From the NCBI RefSeq assembly GCF_020497125.1, contig NC_059074.1:193435415-193499414 (forward strand): a stretch of 64,000 nt of DNA. Reading direction: 5' to 3'. Numbering within the stretch: position 1 is the stretch's first letter; the number at the start of each line of letters is the position of its first letter. The DNA comes from Mauremys mutica. Lineage: Eukaryota > Chordata > Testudines > Geoemydidae. The position numbers and the translations under genes are program-made. Below the pieces are notes generated by a model that was not told where the DNA came from, ran no database searches, and was given only the letters and a program-made list of their open reading frames with translations. This document shows positions 34,224 through 46,624 of this stretch, piece after piece.

Positions 34224-37200
34224 ATTAATGAATTCGGGTACACTGAACTCGTCAGGCCAGGCTGAAACTCACTACCAGATACCAGCAAGCCTCTTGTGTG
34301 GCCTTCTGCGGCAGAGGAAACTAGGGTCTGGAACAAACAATCCCAACAGGAGCAAGTTGAGAAACGCCAGCTTTGAGGGAAAGACTTGGGCTGGAATATA
34401 TCCTGTTGTCCTTAGCTTCTTTGTTAATAAAACAAAACCGAAGGAGGGAATGATTTTGATCCCATACAGTGTCTACAGGCTTTGTTTGGTACAGAGTGAA
34501 AATATCACCTGCTCACAAGGTGGTAGCACTGGCAAATGTTCTCTTTCTAATAGCAGTATCTTATTTGTGTACGCACTTCGAATATTTGCACCCATAAAAT
34601 AGAAGCACATAAATGTCGATGTGCAATTCCACATAGCTAACTATTGAAACTGTACCGCTGTGGACAAAACAGCTGCTCAGGTTTCAGTTTCCTATTTTAC
34701 TCATTCACAGCCTCAAGTTATATTTTTGATGCTGACAAGTAAGTTGGTATCGAGTTTTTGTCTTTCTTTGGTCGACTGTCACATATGTTACAAATCAGTC
34801 GACGTTCCACTGAGTTCCCAAACTTGGCTGTTTACATTATCTCTCATTTGGAGGTATACAGACTTTCCCCGAAAAACCATACCACTGATACCCTCTGAAT
34901 AAGGTTCAGTCCAGTCTTGCAATCATCTTTCATTAAGTAACACAGCTTTAGTTCAGTAACTTTTAGAGGAAATTAAATGTCTTGAAAGGCTTTTCTGAAG
35001 TCTGCCTTGATAAAGCACTGATAATGCTCCATATCCTATTAATCCCAATTATGTATTTTCATGGGAAACCACAGTACTATGTACAGTCAAGACGACACAT
35101 GCACACACACTTTGTTCCATCCAAAGAAATAATCTGTTTTCCAGATTTCCAAAAAGTCAAACTATTTTGTTATTGTTTTTTCTTTCTTTCTTTCTCTTTT
35201 TATTTTTTTCTTCCATAATTTATAAGAATTTATCTTGGGCTTGCTACAGATTAAAAAGCATGTGTTGGGGAGGGAGGTTTCTTGCTGTCCATCTTTTAAA
35301 TTATATGCATGACCAAAGATAAATATGTTTTTTATTTATAACTATGGACAAATGCCAAGCAAAGCCTTTTCATATGATGCACTGCTGCTGTAGTGGAGAA
35401 GTACTGAAACCAGTTCCAGTCAATTTAGGGCCCTAGCTTTTCCATATAACTTCATGTGAAATGGCTAAGGCCCGTTTTCTTTTTCTTTTGAACATCTTTA
35501 AAGGTTCAAGTGCAATGAGTTTAGATGGTGTCAGGCTTCTTTCTGTTTTGCTGAGATGGCCTGAAAACCACATCTAAACATGGAACATTTCAGCTCCAAC
35601 GTACTGCAAGCGAGGCTTTTTTATAGAGTACATTTTTTTCCTGGTTGGTGACAGTTGGATAAAGGTTATGGGAGTTGGGGGTAGCAACGAATTTGAATAC
35701 CATTATAAGATGGGAATGAATGGACTCTAACAATACTATTGAATAGAAACACTCACAAATCTCATATAAATAATTTATAATTGTCGAGGCTAAATGTAAA
35801 AACATGATTATAAACTGTGCGTAGGATCAGTTTATGTCAACTTCAAATGATTTAAGAGTCTAGTGTCTGGATCTGCAATTTACCAGTCTGTAAAACCCCC
35901 AAAGAAGACTTATACAAGTACATGAGTGTGTCTTTCACTCCATGTGTATTTATTGCAAAAACTGACCCTTTGTCTGGTTGATCGGGGACAGTGTTTCAGG
36001 GCAGATGTAAAACAAAGCATTTCAGTGTAACCAGGAAAATAGGGAGTTTCCTGATTTTAAATAGAATGAGATATTTGTTTGGATACGGTAACTCCTCAGT
36101 CATTTCCTACTAGGCTACTTTTTACACAGAGAAAGGCTCGGGGTAACAAGAGGCTAATGCAATGTACAACACCTTTATCACCAATGGACTAGTGCTGCTC
36201 CAGACTTGGAAACTGTATCTGTAGGGATGTGAGTAAAGTTTGTAAATGATCCAAACTCATCCATCCTAAGAGAAGGAGCATAAGAATGCTTCCTCTGTTA
36301 CCTGGAGCCTAGCATCATTATGCATGACCCTAACTCATTATCCCCTGATATCTGCAATATACAATGACCTTTGATGACACTGCAAGACAGCACACAAAGG
36401 AGAAGCCTTTATTGTAATTCCAGCTCCTAAATGACAAACGTGGCAGCTTTTTTCCCCTCTCTCTCCACAATTTGGATTAAAATCTGAATACCTCTAGGCA
36501 GCATTGTTTAGTTTAGATGTTTGGATTAGTTTCTGATTCTGCTAGCAATGCATCTGTTTCCCTACCACTTAGGAATCAAGTGTAGGCTGGAAGCAACTAA
36601 TTTACCATGTAAGAAGATAGGTCCCTGTTAACACAGTCAAGGGCAAAACCATTAAGCCATTAGGGCTTGTGTTTCCTCATTTTATAACATTCTGATACAA
36701 AGACATGCCCAGGGCCTTAGATGTGCGTCTGACCTTTTGGGATTAAATTTCTTGCCAGCTCACTGTTGGTGCAGTGCATATTGCTCTGTTTCTTTCAACT
36801 TACTTCATGTACATTGATCTTTGGCCAAGTGCTATTTCAAGGCTTTATTACTGATCCTACAGCCTTTATTCAACCAAGTAGTTCCATTAAATTCAATCGG
36901 ACTAATCATAGGCAAGCTTGTCACAGCCTTTGCGCGGCTGTGTTGGGAGAAAGGGGGTGTAACTCTCTCTCACATACACACCTCTTATTCCACTGCTCGT
37001 CCTTATCTAGAAGGATCAGATCAGAAACATTTTTTAAAAAGGCATATGATAATATCCATCTAGCCAAAGGATAGTATTCACTAAAGCTTTGAATATCTTT
37101 GATTTTAATCAAGAATGAGTTTCTGGTGCAATTTTATCTATATATCTTTAGATAGACTGTAAACTCTTCAGGGCAGGAACCATGACTGTGTGTACATCCT

Positions 37201-37679
37201 ACTAGAATACCAATGATACATGCTAATTATAGATAGTATATGCTTTTGTATATTCTGTGTGAGAGTGAGAGAGACATTATTTCTGTTTCACTATTCATCC
37301 TTTTCTGAGATAATGTGACATGAATACTTACATGTGAATATATTTAACTGTGGGTCAGATATGAAATATGGATGAAATCTTAGTCCCACTGAAGATAACA
37401 TGAGTTTTGCCATTGACTCCAAAGGGAACAGGATTTCACCCAATAAGTTTAGATCGCTTAATTATATTTTGGCTCCTGGAAGTAGCAGCCCGCATTAGAA
37501 ATTGCTTGCATATTAGCAAAGTGGTGAGAAGATATAAAATAATATAATGCAGTTCTGAATTACAGCTGGTTTGAAAAAAGTGGGGAACAACAACAAATAT
37601 GTTATTAGCATTTTTCCAGGTTTCTTCCTTGAATTTTGAAATTTCGTGAACATTTTGCAATTTTCAGAAAACTCTATTC
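34224..37679. other. Long stretch without recognised gene
   Basis: Sequence at 34400-34900 is unusually complex and free of obvious repeats. I cannot tell conserved non-coding sequence from chance. A T-rich (TTTC)n patch is at 35185-35212. A MIR-like tail (AGACTGTAAACTCTTCAGGG) is at 37150. Confidence 0.4.
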
Positions 37680-38260
37680 TGAATCATTCCTCCACATTCA
37701 CCTGCAAACTTTACCATCGATGTTTCTATATTTTCTTCCACATCATTGATAAAGATATTAAATACTAGCTGGCCAAGAATAGACCCCTGTGACGCACTAC
37801 TAGAAACACCCCCACTGAAAGGAAATTTACAGTTACTTGTTGAGTTCTGTCATCTATCCATTTACTATGCCTATCATCTATCCATTTACTATGTGGTGCA
37901 TTGATTTTGTATAGTGCTAATTTTTAAATCAGAATGCCATGCAGTACTTAGTCAAAAAATTTAAATAAGTCTAAGAATATTATATTAACACATTAATACC
38001 TTTTTTTTTATCAGCAAAGTTTGTAATCTCATGAAAAAATTATATCAAGTTTGTTTGCAAGATCTATCTATTTTCAATACAGCCATGTTGATTAGCATTA
38101 ATTATGCTTTAACACTTTATGGATTTAATCCCATATAAAGCCTTTGCATATTTTTAAAAAATTATTGCTGCTTTCACTTCCCTTCCTAATCAAGGATAGT
38201 TTTCTAATAGGTTTCCTAAGTAATGCAGGAGAGTTACTACCCTGATATAATTTATGCAGT
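37680..38260 (-). mobile_element. CR1 5'-region relic
   Basis: Words such as CCACATCATTGATAAAGATA, GGCCAAGAATAGACCCCTGT, TCATCTATCCATTTACTATG and CAGCCATGTTGATTAGCATT follow the order of antisense CR1 5' regions (TCATTTATAAAGAT...ACCCCTGTGGGAC). A 22-24-bp unit containing ATCTATCCATTTACTATG is duplicated in tandem (about 37851-37898). No frame is open. Confidence 0.5.
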
Positions 38261-38625
38261 GTACATCAGATAATGCAACTTGTGCTTTGGTTTCTATCCT
38301 TCATGAAAACATGATTGGGTGTGCTTTGAGTTATGGGAAATGTAGAGAGTTCTGGAAAGAAGATCTCAGAAAAGGGTAAAATTCATGGTAGGTGAAATTT
38401 GCCCTTCTGCAGGGAGTCCTAGCACAAGGTCTGTCCACCACATAATTCCTATGCATACCTAATTTTGAGGGTTTAAGTATGACTGAAGTCGTGAATAGAC
38501 TGGTCATCATTAGCACTTGTATGAATACAGTAACCCTGTGTCAGAATATGTGCAGCTAATTGGGGAAGATGTGAGGGGGGAAAGTGTTTGCTTTTGAAAT
38601 ATCTTTATTGATTTTTTAATTAACA
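38261..38625. other. No recognised feature
   Basis: Nothing supportable is visible. Confidence 0.4.
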
Positions 38626-40760
38626 GGGCTCTCACCCAGGATTAGGGAGACTACTGGTTCAGTTCCCACCCTCTGCCTGATGAGTAGAGGGGATTTGAAT
38701 AGGGATCTGCCACCTCTCAGGCCTTAACTCTCCCTCAACCTCCCACCTGCCCTGCCCACCCCCAAACTGTTTTGTAGATCTAGATGACCTCCAAGCATGC
38801 CTGCCAGGTCAGGCCCCACATGTAAATTAGGGTGCGGAGTGCCTAGCTTCCCCTGATTCAAGAATTACTCTTGGGCTTAGGCAAGAAATAGGTATCCGGA
38901 TGCCTGAATGAGGCAACACTGGGCATGCCCTCTGCAAAAATATAGGCGCCGAGCGAGTTTAGATGCCTACAGGCTTAGGTGGCAGCAGTGCCGGTGTTTT
39001 GTGAATCGCAGTGGTGCCTAAAACTAAGACTTCAGCACCTAAGTATCTTTGTGAATCCCACCCTAAGTGGGTGATTCACGTGATTGTTGAACCCCTGATA
39101 TTTTTATGTATTCATTTATGTATTTGTTTGTTTGTAAAATGTCAAGGATCCCAAGGTGACATAAGAAGCCTGCGGCAGAAAGGGAATTGTATCCAGGTCT
39201 TCTAAGTTTCAGCCTAGTGCCCTAACTACTGGCCCATCACAGCATTAGGGCAGCACTAAAGAGCCCACCCTGAGAGTCTATATATAAAGGATAGTTAAAA
39301 TGGGCCAGATTCTGATCTGCTTGTTTCTCTAACACGCAGCCCCACTGACTCAGTGTAAGCCAGGAGATCAGAATCTGGCCCAGTGTGTTTTGGGATATAT
39401 GTGCCTTCAAAGTATGACCACTCATAACTTCATATTATCCTCACTGGGCTTCATATTATCCTTCACAAAGGGGAGTTAGGCTGCGAGTAGCTTTTCCGCA
39501 CCCTGCCATCGAGTGGAATTCACAACCCCAGGCTCCTTATGCAAAGCATGGAGAGAGTTAGGCTAGGTCTACACTGGGGGCAGGGGGTGTCGACCTAATA
39601 TATGCAACTTCAGCTACGTGTATCGCGTAGCTGAAGTCGGCGTATCTTAGGTTGATTTACCTGGCTGAGGACAGCAGCGAGTTGACCGCTGCCGCTCCCC
39701 CGTCGACTCCTCTGCCGCCTCTAGCTGCAGTGGAGTTCCAGAGTCGATGGCAGAGCGATCGGGGATTGATTTTATCGCGTCTACACTAGACACAATAAAT
39801 TTATCCCCGATAGATCTATCACTGCCCGCCGATCCAGCGGGTAGTATAGATGTACCCTTAGACACCTAACAAAGGGATTCACAGAAGCCAGCCAGCTGAG
39901 TGGGCAGCTATCTAAGCTTGCCAGCAGGAAATGCTGACGAGAGGGGTGAGGCCTCAAAGGAAATTAGGTTCCCAATTCTGGGCCTGAGGGAGGTGCCTTT
40001 CTCCCCCTGGGATTCATAACTGTGAACCCTCTTCTGAAGTGGGGAGCCTAAGCCAGGTCAGCCCTTTCTCAAGAAAAATTGAGGAAGAGGCAGTGGTGCT
40101 GCTCTATATGCCCAAGAGGCTAGTAGTTACAACACTCACCCAGGACATGGGAGACCCAGGTTCCAATTCCTACAATGCCTGATGTGGAGCAGGGACTTGA
40201 ACCCAGTTCTCCCACTGAACTTCCAGAGGAGAGACTGAAAGATACCCAGCCCAGAATACTCCATGCCTAGTGGTCAGGGCTCTCACCTGGAAGGTAGCAG
40301 ACCTGGGTTCAAGTCACTGCCCCACATCAGGCAGAGTGGGAATCTGAAACCAGCCTCCCTACATCCTGGATCAGTGCTCTAACCACTGGACTATTTGGTA
40401 CAAGGGTGCAGTAGTGGCCCCTCCTCCTTTTCTGTTTTCTCTGGGGCCCAATCCAATAGGTACACTTCAAGGTAGCCCCTGAGCATGTATAATGAATGGA
40501 ACCCTGCAGATGAGATAGGCAGGTGAAGGCTTAGCTTATGAATCCCACTGGGGCTTAGGTGTGAGCTAAGGGCTGAGCTGCTCAATGGTGTCACATGACC
40601 AATGGCAAAAAATTTAGCCACTTAGGGGATTGTTCCAAGGCAATTTAGGCACCCGATGGTTAGGCAGCAGCTGAGCAGGGGTTCTGAAGTTCTTCAATTT
40701 GGACATAGAAGCCTAAAGTGGCAGTTAGGTCTTATATCCCTCTTGTGAATCTGTTTTCAA
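38626..40760. repeat. Composite turtle repeat with tRNA-like modules
   Basis: Modules of one kind recur in both orientations. CTCTCACCCAGGATTAGGGAG (38630) and GTTCAGTTCCCACC resemble CTCACCCAGGACATGGGAGA (40135) and CTCTCACCTGGAAGGTAGCA (40283). CTGCCTGATGAGTAGAGG appears inverted as CCACATCAGGCAGAGTGG (40322). GTGAATCCCACC-type words recur at 39050 and 40535. The sequence CCTAACTACTGG/CTAACCACTGG with GGTTCAAGTC is reminiscent of tRNA B-box ends. A Harbinger MITE interrupts it at 39561-39857. I see it as an old multi-module dispersed repeat; its class is unknown to me. Confidence 0.45.
39558..39860. mobile_element. Harbinger MITE, 297 bp, TTA TSD
   Basis: The element at 39561-39857 is flanked by TTA (39558-39560) and TTA (39858-39860). 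The left end GGCTAGGTCTACACT pairs imperfectly with the right end AGTATAGATGTACCC. An internal palindrome AACTTCAGCTACGTG.../...CGTAGCTGAAGT lies at 39606-39637. The ends share GTCTACACT with the autonomous-type Harbinger element at 3573-8212. It is inserted in the older composite repeat. Confidence 0.8.
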
Positions 40761-41051
40761 GTAAAAAGATAATTTTGCTACATGTCAACTTTGCAGATTC
40801 ACCTTAGCTCTGAAAGTCAGGCTTGATGCTTTTCTTTTCATGGATCACCAGCTGTAATAAAGATTGTGTAGGCCAGATTAAGCTGTCACTTAGATTTGCG
40901 GAGCTCTATTGTCTTCAGATTGTACCCTTAGTGACACTTGTACAACCTCATTGAAGGCTGACAGGGCTCTCCAGGTGAAGCCTTGGAATGTGTAGACATG
41001 GAATCTCACAATACTCATTTTTAAGGAGTCACTTTTCAGCATAGAACCACA

Positions 41052-41377
41052 CTCTGAGGCAGTGGTGGGCATGCGACCCATCAGGGTAATCTGATTGCAG
41101 GTCACTAGACATTTTACTGACATTGACTGTCTGCAGACACGGCCATCTGCAGCTCTCAGTGGCTGTGGTTCGCCGTTCCCGGCCAATGGGAGCAGCGGGA
41201 AGCAGTGTGGGCTGCAGGGATATGCTGGCCGCCACTTCCTGCAGCTCCCATTGGCCACTGCGGCCACTGGCTGCTGCTGGGAGCCGTGCCTGTGAACAGT
41301 CAATGTCAGCAAAATGTCTCGCGGCCCGCAATGAAATTATCCTGATGGGCCACAGTTTACCTACCACTGCTCTAAGG
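41052..41377. mobile_element. hAT MITE, 310 bp, 8-bp TSD
   Basis: The element at 41060-41369 begins CAGTGGTGGGCATGCGACCC and ends ACAGTTTACCTACCACTG. It is flanked by CTCTGAGG (41052-41059) and CTCTAAGG (41370-41377), an 8-bp TSD with one change. GGCCAATGGGAGCAGCGGGA pairs with CTGCAGCTCCCATTGGCC. It is the same general class as the element at 26945, with different termini. Confidence 0.85.
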
Positions 41378-41775
41378 TCACATGCAGAAACCATTCTCTT
41401 GCATATTTGAAAGATCGAAGACAGTGTGTGTGTCCCATGATAAAGAGAAATGGGTCTCAATCGTCTAATTTTGAAAACATATGGACAATCCCAAAATATA
41501 TGTGAAGGTCATAGGTGACACTGCCAAATATATGTAAGAATTGTATAAACCTAAAACATAGTGCAGTGTAGATTTTTGCTAGTGTTCATTAGATGTCTGT
41601 TGGTTACATTAAAATATATTTAAAGTGATGAGTTTTTAATACTGTTGAACAGTTACCAAAAAATAGCCTGTTGTGGAGGTGAGAACTTTGCATGTCAAAT
41701 TTCAGCTGTAAGTAAATTTTTATTTCCGGTTAATAATACTCAGGTGCATTATGATATATTGTCTCAGGCCCAGAT
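41378..41775. other. No recognised feature
   Basis: Nothing supportable is visible. Confidence 0.4.
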
Positions 41776-42345
41776 TTGTAAAGGTATTTAGGCATTGCTC
41801 CACTCAGGTTGTGAGGCCCAAGTGATCTATATAGTCAAATTCCATTTTAAAAAGTGATTTACATACTTAGGGTCCAGATCCCCAAAGGTATTTAGGCACT
41901 TAACTCCCATTGAGGATTTGGGCTTCAGGAGTTCAAGTCTCACTGAAAGTCCATGAGACTTAGGCTATGTCTACACTACTGCGGTAAGTCAACCTAAGTT
42001 ATGCAACTCCACCTACGTGAATAATGTAGCTGGAGTCAACGTAGCTCAGGTCAGCTTACTGGGGTATCTACACTGTGCTGGGTCAATGGAAGACACTCTC
42101 CTGTCAACTTACCTTACTTCTCTCGTTCCCGGCAGAGTACCAGGGTCAACCAGAGAGCGCTCTGCCATCTATTTAGTGGGTCTTCTCTAGACCTGCTAAA
42201 TCAACCACCAGAGCATCGATCCTGGGGTAGTGTAGACATAGCTTTAGACTCCTAAACACTTAGGTCACTTTTGGAAATGGGATGTACCCATCTAAATCAG
42301 AACAAAACAATGCCTCAATATCTTTAAAAATCTGGGCCTATGTAA
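41776..42345. repeat. Palindromic dispersed repeat, split by a MITE
   Basis: The left part (CCCAGATTTGTAAAGGTATT, TAGGCA, and again CCAGATCCCCAAAGGTATTT) pairs with the right part (CAATATCTTTAAAAATCTGG GCC). A Harbinger MITE (41963-42243) sits inside it, and removing it joins GAGACTTA to GACTCCTAAACACTTAGG. It is a common sauropsid palindromic family by my recognition. Confidence 0.5.
41960..42246. mobile_element. Harbinger MITE, 281 bp, TTA TSD
   Basis: The element at 41963-42243 has TTA on both sides (41960-41962, 42244-42246). The left end GGCTATGTCTACACTAC and right end GTAGTGTAGACATAGC are near-perfect inverted repeats. The interior has GTAAGTCAACCTAAGTTATG and CTAAATCAACC. It resembles, in opposite orientation, the MITE at 53161-53456. 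Confidence 0.85.
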
Positions 42346-44266
42346 AGGGACTTCTGCTGTTGAAACCAGATCGGAATACATTGCTGTGCTTGCGCAATAG
42401 TCAGTTCTTTTAAATTTTAATAACTGTTATGGGTAGTTTTTCTTTTAAAAAATGCAAACAGATTATTTCACCTGATGGATCATTAGCCAACAAAATTTCA
42501 GTCCAAAAGAGTAAACTACTTTTGACAAATGCAAATACAAAAAGAAAGGAAAAAAATAATTGTGTCCTTAATTAACTTCAGTTTTGCTTCTTTACATTCC
42601 TGTGACTTTAAATACAAAGTGATGGATTTTGGTGATGGGGAAAGGGAATTTGTACTAAACAAAGCTTTGCTCTCAGGACTGTGTACGCCAAGGTCGGTCT
42701 GGAACGGATACTTATGGCTGAGCTAATAAACTCTGATAGAGAGGTTTAGAACAAAAATCCTGACAGACCCTTAACTACAGTAATGCTAGCAGGAATCAGT
42801 ACAATATCATCTGCTGCTGAATACTATCCGTATGTGAACACTGTTATACAAAAGGTTAATATGCCAATTTTATTTCCTTTTCTCTACAGCTATAATTTAA
42901 ACAAGTTGCACACATAAGTGATGTTATATGCATAGGATTTTGCAGTAAGTTTGCAGTGTCAGGTTTGTTTATCAAAATCATATTTTAACTACTTGCCCAG
43001 GGGCTCTGTTCTAGGAAGCTACACGCTGCAAGCTGAGTTTTAAAGAGGTAGTTTTCATTTTCCGTGAACTTTCAATAGCAATTTCAGAGTTCTGAGCAGC
43101 ATGCTTAGTTTAAACTTCACACTATGCCACAAATTTACAATTAGGTTTAATTACTTAGCAACAGAGTTTACTCTTGTTTTACATGATTGGCACGTGACCT
43201 TTTCAGATCTTATAGTGGTTGGCAAACTCCCCCTTGCCTCTCATGGGGAAAATTTCTAACTAACGTTTTGGAGGCCTTTTACAATGTTATTGTTCCTATT
43301 CTGCAATGTTAGCATCGCCCATAAACCTAATAGTCACATAGTAGTTAATAAGAGGCAGAAAGTTTTATAGTCTTTCCCACAGTTGTTAAAATACTGCTAC
43401 TGTAATTTACTCCTAGCCACACAAAGCCTATAGGTAATTGTGGAAAATAAGACGCCGTGTATTTGTGTATACTTGTAGTCCAAGGGGAGCATTAATCTGA
43501 ATATAATGGATTTAGAAATTACTTATACTGCTTGACAGGTAAATGTCGACATTTTGAGCTAATCCTTGCAAAAGATATACCTTCAATATTTCAGGATTTT
43601 CAAATCCTTTGGGCGAAGTCCTGGCCCCACTGAAATCAATAGCAAAATTCCCATTGACTTCAGTGGAGCCAGGATTTCACCTTTTAATGGCAAGAAACAA
43701 CGATGTTGCAAGTATACTCTGTAGTCAACCACAAGGAGAGGTAATTTTCCAGTTGCCTCTCTGTTATATTCAAAATATGTGCATTTCTAAGAGCCTGACT
43801 GTGCCACCCTCTGGTTCTGCCACCTTAGACCCTCTGAGGGTCTTTACTCCACATGTAGTCACACCGATGTCAATGGGATCTGTCCAGGTGTGAGAAACTT
43901 TGCAACATCAGTAAGGGTGGAAGAATTAGGCAGAATCATAATGAGCTAGATTGTGTTTCCTCCAGGTTGGAATGGGGAGACGAGGGGTGGGAAATTGGCA
44001 GGGCTGAGGTGGTGCAAGGAATGTTTTACTACCCGCCTCTGGACTAAGGAGGAAACAGGGAGGAGAGGGTGCTTCAGAGAAGTTATTAAATCAATGGGAT
44101 TATTCATGTGTTTGCAGGCTTGCTATGCCCAGTAAGTGCAGTTGTTTACAATAACCATGAGACTTGTACTAACTTGTATCTCTATTACTAGGCAAGCACT
44201 GCTCTCAGTTCCATAGTTAGGACTGAGTTCAATTTTGCACACAAAGCAGGGATTCAGCCACTTTAT
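42346..44266. other. No gene; one short palindromic repeat
   Basis: GAAGTCCTGGCCCCACTGAA pairs with TTCAGTGGAGCCAGGATTTC at about 43613-43678, a short palindromic repeat. The remainder is unassigned. Confidence 0.45.
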
Positions 44267-44902
44267 CTTAATTCTGTAAAAGAGTCCTGTGGCACCTTAT
44301 AGACCAGGGGTAGGCAACCTATGGCACGCATGCCAAAGGCGGCACGCAAGCTGATTTTCAGTGGCACTCAGACTGCTTGGGTCCTGACCACTGGTCCGGG
44401 GGGCTCTGCATTTTAATTTAATTTTAAATGAAGCTTCTTAAACATTTAAAAAACCTTATTTACTTTACATACAACAATAGTTTAGTTATATATTATAGAC
44501 TTATAGAAAGAGACCTTCTAAACACGTTAAAATGTATTACTGGCACACAAAACCTTAAATTAGAGTGAATAAATGAAGACTCGGCACACCACTCCTGAAA
44601 GGTTGCCGACCCCTGTTATAGACTAACAGACGTATTGGAGCATAAGCTTTCGTGGGTGAATACCCACTTCGTTGGATGCATGTAGTGGAAATTCCCAGAG
44701 GCAGGTATAAATAATATGCCTGCATATTTAGACCTGCCTCTGGAAATTTCCACTACATGCATCCAACGAAGTGGGTATTTACCCACGAAAGCTTATGCTC
44801 CAATACGTCTGTTTTTCTATAAGGTGCCACAGGACTCTTTGTCACTTTTTACAGATCCAGACTAACACGGCTACCCCTCTGATATTTGATACCTTAATTC
44901 TG
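44267..44902. mobile_element. Fold-back insertion with 10-bp TSD, split by a hAT MITE
   Basis: Flanked by CTTAATTCTG at 44267-44276 and 44893-44902. The left arm starts inside the unit (TAAAAGAGTCCTGTGGCACC). The right arm runs to the head, which read in reverse is ATCAGAGGGGTAGCCGTGTT. The arms pair over about 150 bp once the hAT MITE (44305-44615) is removed, with the centre near 44720. It is the same family as the fold-back insertion at 25397-25633, but here the right arm is the full one. The arms include GTAGTGGAAATTCCCAGAGG and a diverged centre, so it is probably older than the 25-kb copy. Confidence 0.75.
44297..44623. mobile_element. hAT MITE, 311 bp, perfect 8-bp TSD
   Basis: The element at 44305-44615 begins CAGGGGTAGGCAACC and ends GGTTGCCGACCCCTG. 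It is flanked by TTATAGAC on both sides (44297-44304 and 44616-44623). The interior is AT-rich and non-coding. It is nested in the left arm of the fold-back insertion. Confidence 0.92.
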
Positions 44903-46624
44903 TGTTTCTTGGGTTTACAGTACTTGGTTTTGGAATAATTGCAACATCTCTGTAATGTATTTTACTTTAATTACTGATATGTATTATCAGTTATATCTCC
45001 ATTTTAGCATAATGTCTGAGAAATTATCAAAGAAATTACATAGGCAAAAATGCATGAGTTGTTTGACTTGGTGACACTACTTATTTGACTTCTGTTTCAT
45101 CTGAAAATTGAGTGCAGGTGTAGATTATGTATTAGTTACAGGATGATAGTAGCAATCTATAGGCTTGATCCTGAATTCAGTGGGAGTTTTGAGAGCATAA
45201 AGAATGCAGGCTGAATCCTATACCTATTAAGGGGTACCTTGTGAGGGCAGTGTATGGGGACTTAACCAGGGAATTTCCATGAACAGTGGCAAGAGTTTCA
45301 TAATTAATTAATCCCTTTGCACTGTACTGAAATGTAATATGGCACAATTACAGTGTCATCATGCTATAGTAAATTTCTAAAAACGAAATGGTATTTTTAC
45401 ACAATAATTTCTGCCTTTTACATGACCGCATTATTTTCTGTATTCTGGACTACATATATGGGTATACGCAATTATCCATCTAAAAATAAAACCCTGACAT
45501 TTCTGTGTATGGTGATGAAGAATGGTTACATCATAATTATGAGAAACACTGCACCATGGTTACAGTGGGCTAGATTGTAACTTGGACGACACGCCCGACA
45601 GAGGGTTAAGAACCAATTCCCATGAGGTTCTGTGGCACGCCCTGTCCTAAGTTCTGAGCAAATGGGTTCACTTCGGGGTACCTGTTTACACCCTCGTGGA
45701 GCAGGTGGGCAGGAAGTTGGGGAGTTGGGAGAGGAGCAGGGTAGTAAAATAGTAATCGAGGGGTTAACTGGGTTACTTAGAGTATTATGGGTTGGAGCCA
45801 TGCTCCATCCCTCCCTTATTTCTGTTTAGTTACTGGGCATTTTCCCCCACTCTGTTTGTTATGTAGTTGAATAAAGCAGCATGTTCGCAGCCTGCAGTAC
45901 AGTAAATAGAGTGTGTTTCTTGGGCACTGAGCTCTCCTTTTACAAAAAAGTAGGGAATGGGAGATGCCTAGCTCTGCCAAACACCCCCTTTTCTGGCCAG
46001 CACAGCTGAGTTAGTGCACACTGATTAGTAACTAGTTGGTGATATAGGCCAGCAGCAAGTTACTATCCTTTGGAGCAAGCTGTTCTTCAGGAGAGATCGT
46101 GGGTGCCATATTCTTTGGAGTCCTGATATTCATATGTTTGTCAGCATTCAAAGATATCTTCAGGGGGTTTTTTTTGTTTGTTTGTTTCATGCAATAATTT
46201 GCAGAAAGTTCATATACAATTAGAGGTGTCCCCAATAATCCCATTTGAGGCTAAGGCACTTAGAGGCAGGATTTTCCAACTATAGCAGCTAGTTCAGAAG
46301 CCCAGTGCCACTGCACCAGCAGTTGTCAGGAAGACTGAGTGACGGCTCTAATTACCAGTGTCTATATGTTTCCCATAGGAGGAGACAAGCTGTCACAATT
46401 CCTTGCTAGTCACATGACAGAAAACTAAAAGAAACACCAACTGAAGGTGAGTACACATGTACAATAAATTCAGCCCCCATTGCATTAGCTTATTTTTAGG
46501 ATTGTGATGACTTTAAATTTGGATTGATGTTCCCTGGGACATGAATTCATAATACTTTAAATATGACTTTGTAGGGTACTCTTAAGAGTTGAGGGAACAT
46601 AGAATTCCTCATTGTGTTCACAGA
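44903..46624. other. No gene recognised
   Basis: A G-rich stretch at 45560-45880 ends near AATAAAGCAGC and could be an old retroposed sequence or LTR piece. I find no boundaries or domain. Elsewhere nothing is recognised. Confidence 0.4.

Noticed and set aside
34400..34900. Possible conserved non-coding element or exon
   Set aside because: High complexity only; no frame, splice sites or motif that I can support from sequence alone.
45560..45880. Possible retroposed transcript ending in AATAAA
   Set aside because: No poly(A) tract, target duplication or open frame was found.
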